Source: Bin52 sp965213935 (GTDB lineage Bacteria; Pseudomonadota; Alphaproteobacteria; Thalassobaculales; Thalassobaculaceae). Taken from it: a stretch of DNA of 64,000 nucleotides. Shown piece after piece: positions 59,080-64,000 of the stretch. The translations under genes and the position numbers were made by a program. Position 1 is the first letter of the stretch. The number at the start of each line of letters is the position of its first letter. Under the pieces are notes generated by a model. The model saw only the letters and a list, made by a program, of their open reading frames with translations. It was not told the DNA's origin and ran no database searches. The stretch covers positions 62,001 to 126,000 of the forward strand of contig CBDCAO010000010.1 in assembly GCA_965213935.1 (NCBI GenBank), written 5' to 3'.

Positions 59080-62000
59080 TCAGTCCGCGTCGCTGGTGGC
59101 AGGGGTTGCGGTCGACATCAGTCGCTGGCTCCGCATCGATCGGCGTTCGATCGGCACCAGCGTGAGCGAGAGCAGGGACGGGATCACCAGCAGGGTCAGG
59201 ATCGCAGAAAGCGAGAGGCCGCCGATCACCACCGATCCGAGTCCCCGGTAGAGCTCCGAGCCGGCGCCAGGAAAGAGCACCAGCGGCATCATCCCGAGCA
59301 CGCTCGTCATGGTCGACATGAAGATCGGCCGGATCCGGTTGCGGGTGGCTTCGATGATTGCCGCGCCCGGTTCCATGCCCTCCGTGCGCAGGTGGAACAG
59401 CGTCTGGTGCACCAGCAGAATCGCATTGTTGACGACAATGCCGATCAGGATCACGAAGCCCAGCAGGGTCAGCATGTCGAGATTCTGCACCTGGAACTGG
59501 GCGAGCAGCACCAGGCCAAGCACGCCGCCAGCCGTGGCAAGCGGTACCGAGAAGATGATGATCAGCGGATAGAAGAAGCTCTCGAACAGGACCGCCATCA
59601 CCAGGTAGACGATCATCAACGCCATCAGCAGGTCGATGGTCATCTCGTCCCAGGTCTCGGTCAGGGCGTCCGCGGTGCCCGAGAGCACCAGTTGGGTCGA
59701 CGGGGGAATGCCCTCCTTCTGCAGGGCCTGGATCACGTCGGTGCGCACCCGGTCCATGGCGACCTCGAGCGGCATGTCGGGTGGCGGGCTGATCTGCAGC
59801 GTGACGGTACGCACGTGCTCCCGGTGGCGGATTTCCGTCGGGCCCGTGGTGACTTCGATCGAGGCAAGGGTCGAGGCGGGAACGATCATGCCGTCGCGGG
59901 TCACCACTGGCAGGTCGTTGACACCCTGGGTGGTGCGTAGGTGGGTGTCCGGCCCCTTCAGGGTGAGATCCATCAGCCGGCCGTCCACGGTGATCTCGGC
60001 GACGCGGACCCCGTCGTTGAAGGCGTCCAGCGTGATACCGAGGTCCCGCGCGGTCATCCCGTTGTCCTTGAGCCGGACGAGGTCCGGGTGGACGCGGATT
60101 TCCGGTGCGCCGAGGCTGAGTGCCGGTCGCGGCCGGATCTGGGTGCCGCCGCTGGGAGGCAGGGTGGCACTGACCTTGCCGAAGGCGCGTTGGGCCACCT
60201 CGACGATTTCCTGAAACGTGCCGCCGGAGATGTCGAGATCGACGGTCCTGACATTGCCCCGGCCGAACAGGGAGGTCTGCCGGAAGAAACCGAAGGTTCC
60301 GGGTTCGGAGAGCAGCGACTTGTGCAGGATCGGGATCAGCTCCCCGACCCGGCGGGGTTCGACAGCGGTTGCCGCGATGATCGAGTTGGCCCGGAAGGCG
60401 GCAAAGAAGAACCTGTCGATCAGCGGGCGGCCGTCACTCGCCTGCGTTGTCCTCCCGCCCGTGTCCGGGCCTGCGCCGATCGACGGGCTCCACAGCTCGC
60501 GGGTTGTCGACTCCACCTTGCCGGCAATGTCGATCATGGTCGTGAGGTTGTAGCCCGGTGGCGGCAGCAGGAAGCCGAACACCAGGTTCCGGTTGCCCTG
60601 GGGGAGGTAGTCGAGACGCGGAAGCAGCAACCAGGTTGCGAGACCGCAGGTCAGTGTGACGGCTGCGATCACGCAGCCGGCCTTTGGCCGGCTTGCGACC
60701 ACCGAACGCGCGAACCCTTCCAGGAACCGGTGGATGGCGGAGGCCGCGTGGTCGATACCCGGAAGCCGAATGGGCGGCGAGGCGGTAATACCGGCCAGCA
60801 TCCGGCGGGCAAGCGCCGGGATCAGGGTAATCGCGACCAGCAGCGAGAGCATGACCGCGACCGAAATCGCCACCGCGATGTCACGGAACAGCTGGCCGAC
60901 CTCGAGATCCATGACCAGAATCGGGATGAACACCATCACCGTGGTCAGAGCCGAGACCAGGATGGCGCCCCAGACCTGGCTGGTTCCGGTGTAGGCGGCG
61001 TCGGCCGGGTCCATGCCGCGCTGTCGCAACCGGTAGATGTTCTCGAGCACCAGGATCGCGGAGTCGACCACCAGTCCGACCGCAAATGCAAACCCGGCAA
61101 GGGAAACCACGTTGATCGAGCGGCCGAGTGCCGCCATGGCGACGAACGAGCCGATGATCGAGACCGGGACGGCCACCGATACCACCAGAGTCGCACCGCC
61201 GCTGCGCAGGAACAGCAGCAGGATCAGGGCCGCGAGGGTCCCGCCGATGTAGATGTTCTGCGTGACCAATTCGACAGCCGAATCGATGTAGTCGGTCTCG
61301 TCGTAGACCTGGAGCAGCACCATGCCCCGCGGTTTGAGCACCTGCTCGTTGACCTCGGCGACGGTCCGGCGAACGCCCTTCATGACCTCGATGACGTTGG
61401 CGCCGTTCTCGCGGTAGACGGGCAGGCCGAGCGCCGGTTCGCCCAGCATGCGGATCTTGCTGACCGGCTGCTTGAATCCGTATTTCACGGTGGCGACATC
61501 GGCGACCGTGACGTGCGAGACCCGCTCGTCACTGCCGTTGCTGTCGGACCGCAGAACCACCTTCCGGACCGCGTCGAGCGTCGTGAAGTCACCCTCGGTC
61601 CGCAGCACGTACCGCCGCTTGCCTTCATCTACCGCACCGGCAGAGACGGACGCATTGGCCGCGCGCAATGCATCGAGCAGCTCAGGCACGGTCAGGTGGT
61701 ACTGTGCCAGCCGTTCCGGATCGACCTCGACCTGCATTTCCCGTGCGGTGCCGCCGTAGATCCGCACGTCTGCGACTCCGGGCACACGCTGCAACCGGTC
61801 GGTCACCACCTGGTCGAGCAGGTCGAAAAAGCCATGGATCGGGGACGTGGACGGCTGTTCGGCATCCTTGTCGTGCCTGAGCACCAGCCAGGCGATCGCA
61901 TTGTCCTCGTCGCCGCTGGTATCCAGCGTGGGCTCCTGGACCTCGGCAGGGTAGGATCCCACCCGGTCAAGCCGGTTCGAGACCATCAACAGCGCAACCA

Positions 62001-62307
62001 CCATGTCCTGGCCGACCCCGAACTCGAGCTTCAGCCGTCCGAGCCCGGTCTCGGCCCGTCCGGTAATGGTCTCGAGACCCTCGAGGCCGCGGAACACTTC
62101 CTCCTGCCGGTTGATGATCTCGCGCTCGACCTCGGCCGGAGCCGCGCCGGGCCACCGGGTCGTGACGTTGATGATCGGGCGGTTGACCTCGGGTGTGAGC
62201 TGGATCGGAATGGTCTGCAAGGAGACCAGTCCGAACATCACGACCATCAGAACCGCGGCGACAACCGCAATCGGCCGGAAAATTGCAACGGAGATCAGTC
62301 TGTCCAA
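59080..62307 (-). CDS. RND efflux transporter, inner membrane pump (AcrB/HAE1-like)
   Basis: A 1075-aa proton-driven trimeric pump. It has twelve expected helices, with large periplasmic loops after helices 1 and 7. The first lines are diagnostic: IFRPIAVVAAVLMVVMFGLVSL and QLTPEVNRPIINVTTRWPGA. Helix 4 reads FAVGLVVDSAILVLENIYR, where the proton-relay Asp is followed by Ser in place of the second Asp of AcrB, a variant common in environmental RND pumps. ASIVATIRN-like ATRNRIRPIFMSTMTSVLGM is in the second half. It follows its adaptor by 5 bp. No outer membrane channel gene is in the window. Confidence 0.94.
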   Translation of the reverse strand: MDRLISVAIFRPIAVVAAVLMVVMFGLVSLQTIPIQLTPEVNRPIINVTTRWPGAAPAEVEREIINRQEEVFRGLEGLETITGRAETGLGRLKLEFGVGQDMVVALLMVSNRLDRVGSYPAEVQEPTLDTSGDEDNAIAWLVLRHDKDAEQPSTSPIHGFFDLLDQVVTDRLQRVPGVADVRIYGGTAREMQVEVDPERLAQYHLTVPELLDALRAANASVSAGAVDEGKRRYVLRTEGDFTTLDAVRKVVLRSDSNGSDERVSHVTVADVATVKYGFKQPVSKIRMLGEPALGLPVYRENGANVIEVMKGVRRTVAEVNEQVLKPRGMVLLQVYDETDYIDSAVELVTQNIYIGGTLAALILLLFLRSGGATLVVSVAVPVSIIGSFVAMAALGRSINVVSLAGFAFAVGLVVDSAILVLENIYRLRQRGMDPADAAYTGTSQVWGAILVSALTTVMVFIPILVMDLEVGQLFRDIAVAISVAVMLSLLVAITLIPALARRMLAGITASPPIRLPGIDHAASAIHRFLEGFARSVVASRPKAGCVIAAVTLTCGLATWLLLPRLDYLPQGNRNLVFGFLLPPPGYNLTTMIDIAGKVESTTRELWSPSIGAGPDTGGRTTQASDGRPLIDRFFFAAFRANSIIAATAVEPRRVGELIPILHKSLLSEPGTFGFFRQTSLFGRGNVRTVDLDISGGTFQEIVEVAQRAFGKVSATLPPSGGTQIRPRPALSLGAPEIRVHPDLVRLKDNGMTARDLGITLDAFNDGVRVAEITVDGRLMDLTLKGPDTHLRTTQGVNDLPVVTRDGMIVPASTLASIEVTTGPTEIRHREHVRTVTLQISPPPDMPLEVAMDRVRTDVIQALQKEGIPPSTQLVLSGTADALTETWDEMTIDLLMALMIVYLVMAVLFESFFYPLIIIFSVPLATAGGVLGLVLLAQFQVQNLDMLTLLGFVILIGIVVNNAILLVHQTLFHLRTEGMEPGAAIIEATRNRIRPIFMSTMTSVLGMMPLVLFPGAGSELYRGLGSVVIGGLSLSAILTLLVIPSLLSLTLVPIERRSMRSQRLMSTATPATSDAD

Positions 62308-62312
62308 GGATC

Positions 62313-63446
62313 CTACCCCGAAGCGAGCGGTCTGACCGGCTGGCCGGGACGCAGCCGCTCATTTCCCCGGACCACGACGACATCGTCCGACTTGAGACCG
62401 TCGAGAACCTCGAACCGGTTGCCGACCGCCTGGCCGCGCCGCACCCCGCGTACCTGCGCCTTTCCGTCCGCGACGACATAGACGATCGCCCGGTCGCCGC
62501 GCACGATGATGGCATCCTTGTGCACCGTGACCACTTCGCGCGGGGTTCCGATCGGCAATTCCACCGTGACCGACTGGTTGCCGACGAACGCGGGGACCGC
62601 GGCGTCGGGCAGGGGGATCAGGCGCACGCCGCGCGTTCTGGTCCTGGGGTTTTCCTCCGGTACCACGGCGCGAATCATGGCGCCAAAGCTGTTCCCGTCC
62701 CGGAAGGTGGCGACGACCCGGGTTCCCGGCAACAGTCCGCTGGCCCGCTCTGCCGGAACGTCGGCCTCGATTTCGAGAACCCGGTCGTTGAGCAGGGTCA
62801 CGATCGCGTCGCCCACCCCCGCGTAGTTGCCGGCGCCCACATGTCGCGCGATGACCACACCGGGGTAGGGGGCCGTGATGTCGGCGTCGGCAAGAGCGAG
62901 GTCGGCGAGCGCGAGACCGGCATCGGCCCGCAGGCGCTCGGCCTCTGCCTGGCGCAGGGCGCTCGTCGCGATCTCGACATCGCGCTGCGCCTGGTCCTGG
63001 CGGTCTTCCCGGTGCGCGGTCGACTCGCGAAGCGCCGAGACCCGTTCAAGGGTCCGGAGCGCCTGGTCCAGTGTCGCCCTGGCACGGGTGACCTGCGCCC
63101 TGGCGCTGTCCCGGTCGGCGAGCCGCAGCGTGCGCTGGTTGACCAGCCGGTCCGCTGACAGCCGGGCAAGCACGCCTCCCTTCTCGACCCGGTCGCCGGG
63201 ACGCACGAGAACCTCCTCGACGCGCTCGGCAATCCGGGTCGCGACCACGCCCGACTCGGCTGCCACCATCCGCCCGATCACCGGCATGGTTTCCGACAGG
63301 GTCTCGGTGCGGACGCGGTCAAGCACGACCGGGGTCGCGGGCGGGGGCCCGCCCTGGGGCGACTGGGCATTGAGCTCAGGCGAAATGGCGAGCACGAGCG
63401 CTGCCGCGGAGAAGGCGGGTCGCAGGAAGCGGGAGACTACGGTCAT
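62313..63446 (-). CDS. RND efflux periplasmic adaptor (membrane fusion protein)
   Basis: A 377-aa adaptor. The signal peptide is at residues 1-27 (SAAALVLAISPELNAQ). The lipoyl half-motif AERVEEVLVRPGDRVEKGGVLARL is followed by a long coiled-coil hairpin (about 100-160, Arg/Ala/Glu-rich), the second half ADADITAPYPGVVIARHVGAGNYAGVG, a beta barrel and a membrane-proximal end (VRGVRRGQAVGNRFEVLDGLKSDDVVVV). There is no lipobox, so it is soluble or weakly bound. It heads the two-gene pump operon. Confidence 0.93.
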   Translation of the reverse strand: MTVVSRFLRPAFSAAALVLAISPELNAQSPQGGPPPATPVVLDRVRTETLSETMPVIGRMVAAESGVVATRIAERVEEVLVRPGDRVEKGGVLARLSADRLVNQRTLRLADRDSARAQVTRARATLDQALRTLERVSALRESTAHREDRQDQAQRDVEIATSALRQAEAERLRADAGLALADLALADADITAPYPGVVIARHVGAGNYAGVGDAIVTLLNDRVLEIEADVPAERASGLLPGTRVVATFRDGNSFGAMIRAVVPEENPRTRTRGVRLIPLPDAAVPAFVGNQSVTVELPIGTPREVVTVHKDAIIVRGDRAIVYVVADGKAQVRGVRRGQAVGNRFEVLDGLKSDDVVVVRGNERLRPGQPVRPLASG

Positions 63447-63674
63447 CGAGCCATCCAGGAACTGGACGTTTCCCGGCGCGGTTCCGCATGCTGTGCGGAG
63501 TGCGTTGCAGGAGTTCGGTGTCTTGTCCGCCGGGTCGGGCCGGGCGTCAGCAGGCTACATCCCGGCGGCGAGCCACTATGCCACGTGTCGCGGCGGTTGT
63601 CCTGCCCGCTGTCGCGGGACCTGGTGCCGGTTGAGGCCACCGCGTCCGCTGTCCGTGGCCGGCCGGACCCGGTG
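63447..63674. other. Intergenic region upstream of the efflux adaptor
   Basis: 228 bp, no gene seen. It should contain the pump promoter on the minus strand and the 3' end of the VOC transcript. Confidence 0.4.
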
Positions 63675-64000
63675 TCACGCAACCTGCTGGTTGATCTCGA
63701 TGAAGTTCCAGGACGGATCGAAGGTGTAGACCTGGTGGACACCGGCCATGGCGTAGGTGCCGGCGTCGGAATAGAAGTGGCCCGCAGCGTCCATCCGCCG
63801 CATGACCCGGTCAAGGTCGGGCACCGAGATCGCGACATGTCCGCCGATGGTCGGATTGTGCATGAGCCCGTTGTCGACGTGGAACGTCGGTTGCCCGCGC
63901 ACCAGGTGCAGACCGCGGTTGTCGGGTCCGAACACGGACAGGCCACCGGGCGAATGGTCGAAATCGCCGCGCGTGTCGCTGTCGGGCATGTTGAAGCGGC
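63675..64000 (-). CDS. VOC-family protein (glyoxalase/dioxygenase fold), 5' end outside the window
   Basis: At least 108 residues of a VOC protein: RGDFDHSPGGLSVFGPDNRGLHLVR, then NPTIGGHVAISVPDLDRVMRRMDAAG and VHQVYTFDPSWNFIEINQ. GHVAISVPDLD with the late FIEINQ glutamate are the metal-binding side of the C-terminal module. The frame continues past 64000 (Arg-Phe-Asn before the Met at 63989), so the Met is internal and the N-terminal module lies beyond the window. The substrate is unknown. Confidence 0.8.
   Translation of the reverse strand, partial: RFNMPDSDTRGDFDHSPGGLSVFGPDNRGLHLVRGQPTFHVDNGLMHNPTIGGHVAISVPDLDRVMRRMDAAGHFYSDAGTYAMAGVHQVYTFDPSWNFIEINQQVA

Noticed and set aside
61000..61100. 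Missing second proton-relay Asp in the RND pump as a sign of inactivity
   Set aside because: The D-S form in helix 4 is common among AcrB-like environmental pumps, so it is not evidence of loss.
59941..62481. 846-residue plus-strand open frame
   Set aside because: Antisense shadow of the RND pump gene, with Asp/Arg/His-rich low-complexity translation.

Overview
The window is GC-rich DNA from an alphaproteobacterium, probably a Rhodospirillales-like lineage. The signs are a complete mraZ-to-lpxC division and cell-wall cluster in proteobacterial order, an FtsZ with a long linker and the C-terminal peptide FPEFLRQQAN, and meso-diaminopimelate-type MurE. Most genes overlap by ATGA or GTGA. The species cannot be named from sequence alone.

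Layout. 1-1182: a broken AbiEii-type toxin gene and an intact hicAB toxin-antitoxin pair. 1708-2102: RNase P RNA with a recognisable promoter. 2278-21503: the dcw cluster (mraZ rsmH ftsL ftsI murE murF mraY murD ftsW murG murC murB ddl ftsQ ftsA ftsZ), then lpxC. It makes lipid II from UDP-MurNAc, exports and crosslinks it at the septum, and sets the first committed step of lipid A. 21852-34632: an accessory region in which a VOC/PhnB-like gene is split by an 8.1-kb nest of mobile elements. The nest is a tnpB element itself interrupted by two different IS4-superfamily elements, plus an IS110 element. After it come an integrase remnant, a Fic protein and a decayed IS1634 transposase. 34748-41170: tRNA-Ala(CGC), yggT, folD, a DUF427 gene, and a small catabolic group (M20 carbamoylase-like hydrolase, Asp/Glu/hydantoin racemase-like protein, family 5 solute-binding protein, SDR). 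41955-44400: a second copy of the IS50-like element. 44657-50096: a carotenoid oxygenase with a DUF2141 partner and a divergent LytTR membrane regulator, a DsbA/HCCA-isomerase-like protein, remnants of a tnpB 3' end and of a fibronectin type III protein, and an EamA transporter. 51092-58238: an isochorismatase-family amidase, a D-carbamoylase-like nitrilase-fold enzyme and a full peptide-type ABC importer. 58478-64000: a TPR lipoprotein-like gene, an RND efflux pump with its adaptor, and the end of a VOC gene.

The most unusual feature is the pair of transposases at 23498-28263. They belong to two different IS4-superfamily groups, yet both carry an N-terminal DUF4338 (DruA-like) module in front of the DDE domain. 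The nest can be unpicked exactly: removing the insertions with one copy of each target duplication restores a 408-aa TnpB with its full active site and a 140-aa VOC protein. The two IS50-like copies have separate 8-bp target duplications, so they inserted independently, and copy B carries a 1-nt frameshift. The genes on either side of the insertions suggest import and breakdown of N-carbamoyl, hydantoin or similar amide compounds, but the substrate is not shown by the sequence.
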